Source: Oikopleura dioica
Lineage: Eukaryota > Chordata > Appendicularia > Copelata > Oikopleuridae
Reading direction: 5' to 3'
Assembly (NCBI GenBank): GCA_907165135.1
Contig: OU015567.1
Location: forward strand, 14,141,001 to 14,205,000
Length of the DNA: 64,000 nucleotides
Shown here: positions 11,024-21,827 of the stretch, one piece after another
Position numbering within the stretch: the first letter of the stretch is position 1
How the letters are laid out: each line of letters begins with the position of its first letter
Notes under the pieces: model-generated
Database searches by the model: none
The model's input: the letters and a program-made list of their open reading frames with translations, nothing else
Told to the model about the DNA's origin: nothing
Position numbers and translations under genes: made by a program

Positions 11024-12313
11024 TTAATCAGTTACAATTGGATCAATCGTATCTGTGTTAACTTCGCCATCTTTTTTCTTTTGCTCAATATCCTTTGTTG
11101 CCAGTGTTCGATGAGAAATCGTTCGATGAGGACACCTTTCAACAAAAGATTGGCTCGAGTGGTTTTCGTGATTCATGGCAATGGATTTCGTTTCAACAAT
11201 GTCATAAATACGTTTCACCTCCTTGACGCCACTTCGCTTGCTTACTTTTATATTCAACATCTCGGCGGAGCGCTGCAAAGTTGCCATATCTCGTTTGTCG
11301 AATTTCATCCCATGAGCTAGTTTGAACTCGAGGAGAATCTTGTTGACACCATGCAACAGACGAGGAGCGCTTGTCCTTATAGGGAAGCTGTTTTTGAGGT
11401 TGTGCAGTCGGCGATGAAACTGGATCAACTTTTCAACATCCTTGTCGACTTGGGCGTCGTCCTCGTCGTCGTCAGTCTCTGGAACAACATTTGTTTTGCC
11501 GCTGTCATCATCATCGTCGGAACCGTCGAAGCTTGAATCGGGCGACGCAAGACTTTTAGCGGCAAGACCTTTTTGTCGGGTATACTCGACAACGGCATTC
11601 ATAAGTCGCGCCCGTACTTTGAGCTGTTCTTGGCAAAGTAATTCAAAAGTGACTAAAATTTTTCAGCTGAAAAATGTTTTTTTGAAGAAAAAATACCTCT
11701 TTCTCTTTCCAAGGCAATCTCCGCTTCGATCAAATTTGTTGGCAACAAGGAAGACTGAGACCGCTTCTCTTAACACAAAAATGAGAATACTGCCACGACA
11801 TTATCAATTTTGTGCTCGCACAACATTTTCAACAAACTCGTCAACTTTATAATTTGTGAAATTGCGCCGATAACTGACTCTCGCTCGTCAGTGAGCGGTC
11901 GCAACGCCTCAATACTTGGTACAAAAGCAGATCATTCTTGGCCAAATTTAACCACTTTTTGTACATTTCATTAGCTATGGCTGAGATAGAGTAGAGTTGA
12001 AATTGTGAAAAAAACACTACTGATCGACGCGATTGCGATGAATGTACACACTCGACATTTGTAACTGAGCAGATGCTGTCGCTGAGCAAAAGTGATATTA
12101 AGCGAAAATTTAAAAGTTCTTGATATTGCTTAGCTCAAGGACAGCGTTACGCTTACACTCGACATTACCCGATTCGTACAGGATCATCCACAACTGCAAA
12201 TCGGCCCATTTTTCTCCAATGGTGTCGACAGTTTTGCGCAGAAAGATGCTACAATCTGCCGGCAAGGCGCTTGCATAGTCTGGAATTGGTTTGCTGCTTG
12301 GTAGATTTGCCAT
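11024..12313 (-). CDS. Gene G: multi-exon helical protein with acidic hinge, unknown function
   Basis: The ATG at 12313 starts MANLPSSKPIPDYASALPAD. A donor at about 12154 (GTAAGCG) joins to an exon at ~12070 that reads TASAQLQMSSVYIHRNR. The next junction (~12000-12050) is uncertain. Later segments read EMYKKWLNLAKNDLLLYQVL and IGAISQIIKLTSLLKML and, after two short introns, a long last exon: a helical start (NAVVEYTRQKGL), an acidic hinge (GSDDDDDSGK, DDDEDDAQVDKD), a second helical stretch (KLIQFHRRLHNLKN) and a basic tail, stop at 11024. The overall shape is a coiled-coil adaptor. Family not recognised, and the middle exon borders need transcript data. Confidence 0.5.
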
Positions 12314-12574
12314 CTTTCAAGTAAAAATATTTTACAAGTAGCACTTAAAAAGATTTTATTTGAGATGGAGATAGAGCGCGAGGCACTAGCGCGTCCCTTA
12401 ATTGCGGGAATTTGACTCAAAATGCCCGACCCAGGTGGCGAGGGTCATTAAACCATACGCCGACAAACTTCTAGGGGCCCCGAGTTCGAATCACAGCCCA
12501 AGCAACACTGAAAGTGATAAAAAAAGGAATCGCAAATGATTCCAACTTATTTTTGAAAAAGTACGGAATAACAG

Positions 12575-12581
12575 TATAAAA
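12575..12581 (+). promoter_or_regulatory. TATA box of the small gene H
   Basis: TATAAAA lies about 45 bases upstream of the ATG of a short two-exon gene, a normal core-promoter distance given a short 5' leader. Consensus and position only. Confidence 0.45.
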
Positions 12582-12623
12582 GTCAGTGTAACGGGCGGAA
12601 ATCGACCACTTTCAACACAGGTA

Positions 12624-12847
12624 ATGTTTAACCAAGGTAAAATCATTTTTTTCTGCATTTATTAAAAAAATATTGAGGTCGAAATAACAACTTTAAACTT
12701 TTCTCAAACAACACATTTGACTTGTTTAAACAATTGGGTATCAAAAAAGTTGACAATTCAGAATTTGACAAGCTCGCAGAACGCCTCGAAAAGTTTCATA
12801 TCCACTACCATTTGGACGACAACGAAGAGGACGAATATATGCGATGA
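12624..12847 (+). CDS. Gene H: 60-residue two-exon protein
   Basis: A 13-nt first coding exon (ATG plus MFNQ) is joined across a 41-nt GT-AG intron (12637-12677) to an exon ending TGA at 12847. The joined frame reads MFNQGRNNNFKLFSNN and ends with an acidic tail DDNEEDEYMR. The splice keeps the frame exactly, and the gene has a TATA box upstream and AATAAA about 40 bases downstream (~12885). The product is small, soluble and helical (EFDKLAERLEKFH). The family is not recognised. The joint presence of promoter, intron, frame and polyadenylation signal makes it credible despite its size. Confidence 0.6.
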
Positions 12848-13225
12848 TTATAATTTTTTGTTGATTTTATTCAATTAATAAACATGGTAAGTTTGTAGCA
12901 GAGCTCAAGTTTCAGGTGTTTCGAGAACAGGTTTCATTTTTTAATCTTCTATTATCTATTATGCGAGTGAAAAACTAGCGCTTCATTTTATCTTTTTTAA
13001 TATTTCATTTTTGTTGTATGAATTCAGAAATTGCATTTTATTTTATACGGTGCCGATCTCGATCGCCATCGTTCGATTTTTGTCTCCACTAGAAAGCAGA
13101 AAACAGAATTTGTTGCGCTTTTGGCAGGAACCATAAACGCAAGTTTTTAAAGCTTTTTATAAATTTTACGCAACTGTGGCAATTGTTGCAAACTTGAGGT
13201 TAATTTTTTTCTAACATAGTGAGAA

Positions 13226-13609
13226 ATGCCGCCGCCAGAAACGCCCAAGGACCGACTAGAATACGCTGACATAATGAGAATCAACGTCGACAGCTGCACC
13301 CGCGCAACCCGCTCTGCCATGCACGTCGGAAATCGCCAAAAACCCATCTCGCCGGAATTGACCTTTTACTCGCCAGTTACCGTAAAAAGCTACCAGATAT
13401 TTATGGAAAAATATGCAGAAACTGCTCAACACCAAGCTGCCAATTTGAAAGTCGTCGCTGCCCTGCTCAAAGAAGATCGATACTACACTGCCTTTGAATT
13501 TCAGAAGCAAGAACAGATTAATATTGTGCAGAATACTTTTGACAGCTTCAAATACTCTACCCACCTGCTCAAATGCATGACGACTCTGTCTATTCCACTT
13601 GATCAATAA
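13226..13609 (+). CDS. Gene I: 127-residue single-exon protein, unknown function
   Basis: The ATG at 13226 follows a pyrimidine-rich stretch. The protein begins MPPPETPKDRLEYADIMR and is mostly helical with no signal peptide or membrane segment (VVAALLKEDRYYTAFEFQKQ). The final codons are CAA-TAA, with the stop inside AATAAA. A long open frame also exists on the opposite strand through this stretch, as the continuation of gene K. Codon choice and the polyadenylation signal favour the plus strand. No domain recognised. Confidence 0.6.
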   Translation: MPPPETPKDRLEYADIMRINVDSCTRATRSAMHVGNRQKPISPELTFYSPVTVKSYQIFMEKYAETAQHQAANLKVVAALLKEDRYYTAFEFQKQEQINIVQNTFDSFKYSTHLLKCMTTLSIPLDQ

Positions 13610-13626
13610 ATACATGCATGTGTTAC

Positions 13627-13861
13627 TAAATGTTTTTACTGTATTGTAGTTTGGTAAATTTACAGCTTTGGCAGTAGTAAAAGAAGCACCGAAACTTTTT
13701 TGCGACAAAGTTGTGTTGCCAATCGATTTGTAGCACCGATCGCTAGAAATTTACTAGTTGGTTGAGCACTCAATTTGATTTACTTACAGTATGAAAGCAG
13801 GCTGAGAGTTGCCAGCATCTTGCGTAACCTTTTGGTATAGAGTCAGATTGTAGCTCGACAT
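13627..13861 (-). CDS. Gene K: 5' exons of a small protein, 3' end uncertain
   Basis: ATG 13861 (MSSYNLTLYQKVTQDAGNS) lies two bases after a likely trans-splice acceptor (TAATTTAG). It is followed by a donor GTAAGTAAA at about 13787 and an acceptor TTTCTAG at about 13745 that restores a frame reading SQKSFGASFTTAKAVNLPNY. The frame then stays open antisense to gene I without a clear stop or donor, so the end is unknown. It sits about 110 bp downstream of gene J on the same strand, as the second cistron of a pair. Confidence 0.35.
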
Positions 13862-13971
13862 AGCTAAATTATTATTGGCGGAGCAGGTTAATTTTATGAA
13901 TATGATTGTGTTACATTTTAGCAAAGAGTCGAGGTGAATAGCAGTAGCAAGCAACACGATCGATATACCTG

Positions 13972-14455
13972 TTATGGTTTTTGATACTGCGAGTCAATTT
14001 GTAGACAGTATAAACGAATGGTTCGTTCTTCGGGTCGATATGGAGCATTGGTATCAGGGTCGAGCTGCAGCCCAACATTCAGCTCAGTTTGCTCGGCGAC
14101 GAAGCTAAATGAACAGCATTTAGTTTTTGAGCCATTTTTACGATTACGTAACTATTACGTCATCTATATGCATATGTGAATATTATATGCATATGTGAAT
14201 ATTATATGCATAATTATGTAACTATTACGTAATATATGAATATGCTTAATTATGAGTACATACGGAATCTGATGAACAAATTCGCCTTGAGCAGCGTGAG
14301 TGCCAGGGAACAGTGCTCCGAAACAGCGAGCCAATGAGCAGCAAGAGAAATTGGCTGAATGCGGGTCACTACTATAACTACTGTCGATAATTGGTGGACT
14401 CGGGCTATTGAGCGCGAGGAGCTTATCCCGCGCTGGAGATTTCATCGATTTCCGA
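13972..14455 (-). CDS. Gene J: small two-exon protein, unknown function
   Basis: ATG 14455 starts MKSPARDKLLALNSPSPP. The first exon ends at a GTATGT donor (~14264). A ~160-nt AT-rich intron holding three near-identical ATATGCATATGTGAATATT units is removed, and the second exon reads FVAEQTELNVGLQLDPDTNA and stops at 13972-13974. The phase is consistent (a split proline codon). The product is about 107 residues, with a Ser/Cys-rich middle and a hydrophilic C-terminus. The family is not recognised. It is the upstream partner of gene K. Confidence 0.5.
14160..14250. repeat. AT-rich tandem units inside the gene J intron
   Basis: TATGCATATGTGAATATTA repeats head to tail with variants (CATAATTATGTAACTATTACG) next to it. 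It accounts for this intron being three to four times the usual length here. Confidence 0.7.
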
Positions 14456-14526
14456 CTTTTTGACACCGATTTTACGCGTTTTTACGAAGCATAAAAAAGA
14501 GATTTACAAATTGGAAAGAAGGGAGA

Positions 14527-16572
14527 ATGATTACGAAGAGTTTTTTGGAGAGTTTGACCGGAAAACAAATCGCTAATATTGAGGTAAAGTTTCGATCAAT
14601 TAACAGTAGTTTAAAGTCTATTTTACGGGGAGAAACTGTATCTGAGACAATTTGAGACTTAGAAAATTGATTTCAGAACTTGAACTTGTCAAACAAAAAT
14701 CTGAGCGACGCGGATTTTGAAGATGGAAAAGACGCTCTCTCGGAATTGGTGGCCCTTGATACTCTCGATGTAAGTGGCAATCGGCTGAAGAAGTTTCCCG
14801 ACTTGACTTTCTCCGACTGCCGCGTGCTCAACATCAGCCACAATTGCCTCGAAGCCTTTCCCCTGGACGCGGAAATGTCTTGGACGCTGGAAGAAATCGA
14901 CACACGAGGAAACCCAGCGCTGGACATCAATGAACGGTTCAAAATCCGCGAGTTAGTTCCAAAGTTGAAATTGCTCGACGGAGAGACGGTTCCAGAAAAC
15001 GACGTGTTTTTCACGATCAAGAAAACTTTGACGAGGGACTTGACAAAACTCGCGGCGGAGAAGTTTAAGGATGAACTCGCGGAGGAAATTGGACAGGAGA
15101 AGTTTTTGAAGAGAGCGAGGAGAACACCGGCGGGGCCGAAAAGGTAGAATCTCAGATTCCGAATCATTCAGTAAACTTTTTTAGTTTGAGAGATTTCCGA
15201 ACTTGGCTGGCAGAGCGAATCGCCACCGACATCATCAACTCCGACGCTCCAGTAAAATCAGCAGAGGAAGAAGTTTCCACCGAAAATGATTTTTACAAGA
15301 ACTTGAAAAAGAAACGCGGTATGCTTGGCGTTCCAACAACGAACACACCTACGGGCAAGTGGACTCCCTTGAGCGCCCTCCAGTGCCACTCCCAGCATCC
15401 AAAAAAGACCGATGTTGCCCTCTGGGCGGTGGAATTTGAGCCTGATGTCATCAAGAACAATGAAACAACTCATATCTTTGCATCCTGCGGTGGTGATGCT
15501 CTTTGCTTCACGAATGCAAAAACGGGGAGAGTTCAAAGCAAATTCATCGAACCAGAAGAGAGTTTATTCTGTTGCTCTTGGTCAGTAGATCCTCAAAATC
15601 CACTGCTACAAATGGAGACGATGATCGCTGTTGGAGGAAAGTTCGGAATGGTTTACATTATGAAGCCGCATACAGGCCACTGCATTCACCGAATCAAGGC
15701 GATCAGAGGACTGGGAGTTATCAATTCCGTGAAATTTGCGTTTCCAAAGCACCCAGAGCTGCTGTTCATCGCTCCCGCCTTGAACGACCCGTCTAAAAAC
15801 GTCATTTCTGCGTGGCGCGTGAACACCAACTCCAAAAGCTGCCAGAAGCTGATGGAATTGCACGGATTAGAATCCTCCTCGCCGGTCAAGATGTGTCTGC
15901 CGAATTTGAACAGCGGCCTGAGCGCGTTATTCCTCTCGACGGATCACGGTGTTCGAGTTTGGGACATTCGGGGAGCGGAAAAGGCGCAGAAAGAAAAGCG
16001 AGAAGTCGCGGCGAAATTCTACCACCCAAATTTACCGGATACTGTCATTGTCGACTCAATCGAGCAGTTGGATAAAAATCACATGATAACGAAAGTGGCC
16101 GATTCAGGAGTCATCTTCATCTGGACGCTAGAAGGCGTGGAGAGCGAAATTGAAGGAGCTACTGGAGAAGAATACCACCTCGAACCAGTGAAAGTTCTCA
16201 ACTGGTCAAATACGGACAAAGTCTACTTGAATTGCTTCGCGTGCAAGGGAAAGATTTACGCAGGCGATGAAGATGGACAAATTTGGAAATACGAGGTTCG
16301 TTAGCATTCTTATTTCTTTCTTCAGTATATATGTTCAGCCGGACTTATCTCACGATAGTCCAGAATTCCAAGAGCCAAAAGAAGTCATTCCCTGGCCGAT
16401 TGTCAAACGAACCACTACTGGTACTCCTCCAATCATCCCACTCCCCGATAATTCATTTTTAGAACAAGTGCCGCTAGAAGCAACCATCATCAACGACCTT
16501 GCCACTCCTGCCTCTGGAAGATACCTGGTTGCAGCTACCAACAACAACATTGTCCTAACGCTAAAGGGCTAG
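14527..16572 (+). CDS. LRWD1: LRR and WD40 protein, orthologue of LRWD1/ORCA
   Basis: LRWD1 (ORCA) binds the origin recognition complex and repressive histone methylation marks and helps load ORC on chromatin. Here exon 1 (14527-14583) gives MITKSFLESLTGKQIANIE. Exon 2 carries leucine-rich repeats (NLSNKNLSDADF, LDTLDVSGNRLKKFPDL, VLNISHNCLEAFPL) with an LRR cap, and a helical linker follows. From 15186 the WD40-type propeller runs to the end, with blades such as IFASCGGDALCFTNAKTG, VWDIRGAEKAQKE and GVIFIWTLEG. The introns at 14584-14676, ~15146-15184 and 16295-16337 are GT-AG. The total of about 600 residues fits the family, as does the order LRR then WD40. The assignment rests on that architecture. 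Confidence 0.8.
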
Positions 16573-18150
16573 TTTTAATAGAAAAATACATCAACAACGA
16601 ACAAGTGCCTTTTTTCCTGACAAAAACCCCGCCATGACATCCTCAAGCCCAATTTTGACAAAGACCTGCCGAAGAATCATTTACTTTCCTGTCTATTTTA
16701 TTCATCGATTCAAGCCCCTTATTATTGCACTTAACAAAATCCGCTTTCAATAAAGTATTGAAACCCTAAATCTCCATTTTACCGGTGGAAGTAGCGCGTA
16801 TTCTCCAGAAAAAAAGACTGGGCTCCGCCTCTTTACAATCAAACAGCTTCCTGTCGACCGGTAGTAAAGCGATACATGTTGTTTGAAATTACCGCACTCA
16901 ACGTTACAAAAAAGGAAAATAGTTATTGAAATTTACGTCGCTTCTTCGAACGACCCATAAATCCAAGGAGAAGATCAGGAGGATAATTCCGCGCGCGGAG
17001 GACACTGCCAAATAAATTCACTTCTGGCAAAATTTATTTACAAGGAGCAACTTTAGCTATAAGTAAAGGAAATTGGTCTTTTGATCTTTCGGATTTACGA
17101 GGAGCGTTTTGCAAAGAGTAGCAAGGTCGTAAAACACTTTTTTCAAAAAACAACGCTTTCGACAGTTTATTTTTTTTTTCAGAGTTTACTTGCAATTTAG
17201 AGTCAGTAAGCGTCAAAAAACGTGAGTTATTCTGAATCAAAAATGAAGGTGAAACACTATCCTTACTGTTCTGAGCGCGGGAGAATAAACTTAACCGTGC
17301 AGAAGCCGCTTTTGTGCTTAAATGTTTTTGCATGGGCTCTTTCGCCGTAACGATGAATTAGAGAGAATGAGTCTAGGCGCCGCGACCAGAAGTTCTCTTC
17401 AAGTTAGGGTTCCGAATTGGGCTTTTTAGTCTGCTCAAACCATAAACCTTACAAAGGAAATTTACCAAATGGTCAGCTCGGGCAACAATCAGCCAGGTTT
17501 AGATTCGATTCCATTCAATTCACGTTTCAAACATATGTTCCAAAAACATCGCTTTTTCAGCATAAAACAAGGATTACATGATAAACAAACAACAACAATA
17601 TAACATCTATCCAAACAATCACTATCTATGTAACTTGATGTTCAGTCTCTTTCCAAAATCGATGGCAACAGCAGCAGCAAACTCCGTCGGGCCAATTGAA
17701 CTGCCTCTCTCAGCCGCGGATCAAAAATTTATAGCTTAGAAAGAAGAAATTCCAAACGACCGTAATTACCACCTAGCCCAAGAAGTACTGCTCCCGTTAC
17801 GCTCCAAGGTCAAACCGGCGGTTAACTCATGCTCTGATGAGAATTTAATCTCCGCTCTCAGAAGAAAATAAGAAGCTTCTCGGAAAATTGAGTACTCAAT
17901 TTTTCTTCCCTTCCCTGGTTTTAGAATCGAGTTTCGCTTGTTTACGTTGAGCGATTAAGTTTTTTCAATGCAGCTAGAAGAACGGCTAAAAACTTGATGG
18001 AGGAGCGTAATTACGGTCTCCTGCTAAAGAGATATGCGTGAAATTATAGCGCACGAGTTACACTGTCAAAATACGTTGAAAGAGATACATATCGCTTCTC
18101 AAAGCGACTTCTAAGGGGGTACTACCCCGTTTTATCGAATAAGTACCTAA
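16573..18150. other. Gene-poor intergenic stretch
   Basis: I see no gene with splice-supported structure. A short frame near 17661 (MATAAANSVGPIELPLS) looks protein-like but has no flanking exons. The remaining frames are short and compositionally random. Confidence 0.4.
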
Positions 18151-18154
18151 TTCA

Positions 18155-18400
18155 AGACCAAACCTCAGCAACCTGTAACCAAACCTGAGTTAGGCTCAGA
18201 AAGAGAAAAAATGAAAAGCCGCTATGCGGCTTTTTTTAGAAACGAAGCCGCAAAGCGGCTTCGCCAAAAATTCAAATCATATTGAAACAGTAAGTTTACG
18301 AAGCCGCATCGCGGCTTCCCTTTATTTAAGCCGCTACGCGGCTTTTTATTTTTGCTGTATCTGAACCTGACTCAGAGTATACAAAGGTAGCCGAGCCTAG
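18155..18400. mobile_element. MITE copy with GCCGC hairpins (copy 1, diverged)
   Basis: It carries AAAAGCCGCTATGCGGCTTT and GAAGCCGCAAAGCGGCTTCG hairpins, flanked by degenerate outer repeats (CAGCAACCTG on the left, GGTAGCCGAGCCTAGT on the right). Same family as 18778-19019, 21828-21955 and 53420-53618. Confidence 0.65.
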
Positions 18401-18777
18401 TCCAAGACTCCTTCGTTCTCAAAATTTCAATGTAAAGTAGGTCATTTTAAACATGTTCTAAAATTAATCAGTACGTATTGGCAACACCAAAAGCCGATGT
18501 AAAAGACGCGAAATTTTGTCAAATGCGACTCATTGCAGGTGTCCCTTTTTTGATCCACGCGAAAAGACATTCCTACGATACCAGAAGCAAAAGCTGAAAA
18601 TATCGAAAATGGAACTCGAGAAAAGGGAGATGAAGTAAGACGCGGGAAATACATTAGATAATCTGGTGTTTCAGGGTCCGAAAGAATTACATGAATACTT
18701 CACTGAGAAATGCGTTGATGGCAAATGCGAACACTCCAGATTTTTTCACTGGAAGGAATGGCTTACACAAATCCTAC

Positions 18778-19019
18778 TGGGCTCGGCAACCTGAGTTTAA
18801 AACCTGAATCAGGATATAAAAATCGAAAATGAAAAGCCGCGTAGCGGCTTTTTTAAAAACGAAGCCGCGAAGCGGCTTCGCAATATTACTCTTCAATCTT
18901 ATTATGAACTTCTGGCGAAGCTGCTTCGCGGCTTTGATTTTAAAAAAGCCGCTACGCGGCTTTTCATTTGATATCTTGTTAACCCCGACTCAGGTTTTTT
19001 ACTCAGGTTGCCGAGCCCA
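18778..19019. mobile_element. MITE copy with GCCGC hairpins (best-preserved copy)
   Basis: The terminal inverted repeats are TGGGCTCGGCAACCTGAGT and its complement. Inner inverted motifs (AACCTGAATCAGG and CCCGACTCAGGTT) and palindromes AAAAGCCGCGTAGCGGCTTT and GAAGCCGCGAAGCGGCTTC lie between them. It is 242 bp long and has no coding capacity. The flanks share CCT, compatible with a 3-bp target duplication but too short to be sure. Confidence 0.8.
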
Positions 19020-19080
19020 GTCCTAGAATCAGCTATTGTCTTTCAATGCTCTTTTTTTATAAAAATATGCCTATAATAAG

Positions 19081-19409
19081 ATGTATTTCTCACAATGCAA
19101 ACCTATTACGATCGCGTTAGTGATAGGTAAGCCCAAAATCAAAAACCGTGTCGGCTTACGCACGTGGCCCTCCAAATCCAGATGCGATTTGAATTGCCCT
19201 AGCTGCTTGTTTAGTCGAGCTAAATCGATTTTGATTTTGGAAAAAAAAATATTTTTTTATTTTTCTTCTTAGCGAAACTGACGGTCTTGTTCCTCTTCAT
19301 TTTGATGATTGTTGTAATTGGTTGCACGTCGATTGAATGGACAGAAGATCCGAATTTAGGGACTCGTCCGATGACCTCGTGGAAGAATATCAGCGACAAA
19401 TGTTTCTGA
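19081..19409 (+). CDS. 60-residue two-exon membrane protein
   Basis: The first exon (MYFSQCKPITIALVI, 19081-19126) ends at GTAAGC. A ~145-nt intron ends TTTTTCTTCTTAG at 19271, and the second exon reads KLTVLFLFILMIVVIGCTS then IEWTEDPNLGTRPMTSW, stopping at 19407-19409. The phase is consistent and the product is one long hydrophobic helix followed by a short polar tail. It could be a small membrane protein or a remnant last exon of a larger one. It lies in an otherwise gene-poor stretch, so confidence is moderate. Confidence 0.4.
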
Positions 19410-20299
19410 AAATCAATAAATTTGAATACTGAATTTTTACTTTCTCGCTATCATGGTTAAGAGACATGCGACTTTTAACTTGTTCCAGATTCGGGCAGAT
19501 TTCATCTGGCAGGAACATAAAACCTGGTTGTAATGCGAATTGATTATTGAGCAGCTTTTTTATGAGGTTGACTAAAATTGACGGGAATAAGCAGAGTAAT
19601 ACTCTGATTGAATTTTGAATGATTGCTGATGTAAGCTTCAATTCTCTGGGAAAAATGGTTCGTTTATTGACATCTGGAAGGCCATCTGTACTAGAAAGAC
19701 GGTCATCTGATTCTTATCGGCAAGAAGCAGGGTATAAATACAAAAAACGCACTATGGCATCACTAGAACAATCAAAAAATGAATCTTGACGAAATTCTGT
19801 ACCGTTATCCGTGAAAATTCAAAAATATAATTTTTTCGCATAAAATGATTCGTTATTTACTTGAATTCCTATACTGGTTTCGGTGTCAATTTTATAAGAT
19901 CTTAAAAATAAAACTGACTAGCCAAAAATGGTTCGTTCAAGGACATGTGAGATAACATCTGAAAGGCCATCTGTTGCAAAAATTGGAATGATTCTTATCG
20001 ACAATGCGCAGGCTACAAAATCGATGTGAAATATAGATGACCTGATTCTTATCGGTAAAGAACAGGGTATAAATACGAAAAATAGCAATATCGCATCACT
20101 TGAAAATTTTAGTCAAAAAATGAATCTTTAGAAAATTCTCTCCCGTTATCACTATGAAGCCTATTTTTGCTTTTAAAAAATATTAAATAATTCTGTATAA
20201 AATGATTCCTTGCTATTTCTGAATTCTTAACCATTATCGCTCGAAATTTTCAGTAACAAAAAATAATTACAAAATATCACTGACTGTCCAATAAACTTA
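19410..20299. other. Gene-free stretch with two related sequence blocks
   Basis: Blocks near 19650-19860 and 19920-20240 share phrases (AAAATGGTTCGTT, GACATCTGGAAGGCCATCTG or GAAAGGCCATCTG, GATTCTTATCGG). They therefore look like diverged copies of one short repeat. No coding frame is supported. Confidence 0.45.
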
Positions 20300-20307
20300 A
20301 CCAAAAT

Positions 20308-20850
20308 CAGTGTTTGAAAAAATGGTGAGCGCGAGCCACGAGCGAGCGCGAGCGAGTGAGCGAGCGCTCATGCTCACTCACTCACTCAAATTTTGAAAAC
20401 CTCTGCTCGCGCTCGCTCACTCACCATAAAATTTCAAGGTTCCTGCTTGCGCTCAGTCGCGCTCGCTCACAGTTATTTTTGTGAACTCACTATCAAGACA
20501 AAGTCATTTAATATTCATGAGATCTATCTTGATATTGTCTTTTTATTTCGTTAGAATACTCATTATCAACTTATGATAGGTTTAAGTCCTTCAAACTAAA
20601 AAGCATTAGAATTTTTAAGGAAAAAACTCAATCAAAACGTTGCTGAAAAGCTGCGAGTGAGCGCAAGCGAGCGAGCGAGCGCTCATACTCGCTCACTCAT
20701 AGAAAAATCCCGGTATCTGCGCTCGCACTCGCTCGCTCACGAAAAGAATCAAAAGGGTCCGCTCGCGCGTGCTCACTCATGTTTAAATTCTGGGGGCCTC
20801 CGCTCGCGCTCACTCGCTCGCGAGAGTTTTGACCATTATTTCAAACACTG
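20308..20850. mobile_element. Non-autonomous hAT-type MITE with 8-bp target duplication
   Basis: The element begins CAGTGTTTGAA and ends TTCAAACACTG, and is flanked on both sides by ACCAAAAT (20300-20307 and 20851-20858), a perfect 8-bp target site duplication. An 8-bp duplication and CA...TG-type ends starting CAG are hallmarks of the hAT superfamily. The interior is 543 bp of GAGCGAGCGAG/CTCGCTCGCTC inverted tracts with no transposase. A 5' fragment of the same family lies at 61700-61744. Confidence 0.85.
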
Positions 20851-21554
20851 ACCAAAATAACCTTGCACGAGTTATCATAGCCTACTAATTCGACCTCTGA
20901 ACTTAGCGCTAGAAACAAAGAAAGAATCGCTATCTAAATGAGATCCTGAACGTTGCTCGGCGATTGCTACGTTGTCTTTTATCGATCGTTTCTTCCTGTC
21001 GGACAAAAATGAATAGTAGATGGTGGGTTTCGGAAAAAATGCTAATGCGTTTCGTCTTCACGTATAAATTCGGGCGACAGAACCCGTCCGGCAATTGATA
21101 GAATCATGACATTCCATTTTCGAAGGTATTGCTTTTGTCAGAGGTAAGCATTAACCAACAGGAGTTAGAATTAAAGACAGTGAGAATTTATTAATTGACA
21201 CTTTTTTTCGAAATACCATTTTTAGACTCCAAAAGCCTAAAAAACTTGATTGTCGAAAATGTCAATTTTGATTGGTCAGAGTCTAAATTCAACAACTTTG
21301 ATTGGCTTGAGAGAATTTTCTGGCATTTTGATAGGCTAAATCAGCAATGAAAATGATCTTCTTCAATTGATCTTTTTCGACCACGTGATTTTTTATCATC
21401 AGTATTTTTGGTGATCAATTTTCCGTTCACCCAAACTCAAACGCCAGCTTATCACCTATCTCTTCATTTCCTGCCGAGAGATTGCTGCTTCTGGTGATAA
21501 GATCACTTTTCTGAGATTGCTAGAAATTCTGATTTTTGGATTGCTCTCTCACTC

Positions 21555-21800
21555 TTGGTTCGAGAGGGTCCTCAGCCGACGTCGTCCGTTCGAGGGTTCT
21601 CTCCCCGTTTTTGCCTATTCAGGTGCTGCTATCACCGGACTCGGGCAATGGTAGCCAAGCTGGACCACGACGCACACCACCATCACCACCACGGAATCCA
21701 TGTTTCTGAGGAGACCAAGCGGCGTTTCCATCTTCCAAACTGGCTCTTTTCGTCTTCTCCCGTCCCAGTATGGGCTCATACAGAATCTCTCTATTATTAA
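21555..21800 (+). CDS. Possible His-rich exon
   Basis: A frame containing MVAKLDHDAHHHHHHGIHV then EETKRRFHLPNWLFSSSPVP, followed by a possible donor GTATGG, has a protein-like composition. No partner exon could be joined. It may be a relic exon of a metal-binding or zinc-transporter-like protein, but that is a guess from the histidines alone. Confidence 0.2.
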   Translation: MVREGPQPTSSVRGFSPRFCLFRCCYHRTRAMVAKLDHDAHHHHHHGIHVSEETKRRFHLPNWLFSSSPVPVWAHTESLYY

Positions 21801-21827
21801 TAACGTACTTTATGTTGAATGAAAAGC

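Noticed and set aside
12425-12520. tRNA-like sequence with a GTTCGAATC B box and TGGCGAGGG A-box-like motif
   Set aside because: The T stem does not pair (at least two mismatches), the acceptor ends do not pair and no T-run terminator follows. At most a decayed tRNA-derived repeat.
13256-13708. Continuous minus-strand frame antisense to gene I
   Set aside because: The part overlapping gene I is hydrophobic and Phe/Ser-rich in a random way. Gene I has better composition and a polyadenylation signal, so only the upstream exons of gene K were kept.
15258-15900. Antisense frames over LRWD1
   Set aside because: Shadows of a strongly coding WD40 exon; no start context or introns of their own.
16995-17335. 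99-codon minus-strand frame
   Set aside because: Ser/Lys/Arg-rich random-looking sequence, no splice partners, no upstream signal, in a gene-poor interval.
18829-19026. Open frame across the GCCGC MITE
   Set aside because: It is created by the palindromic repeat itself and the MITE boundaries explain the sequence.
20308-20850. CRISPR-like array of repeated GAGCGAGC words
   Set aside because: No regular spacer length, words occur in both orientations, and the ends plus 8-bp duplication identify a MITE in a eukaryotic genome.
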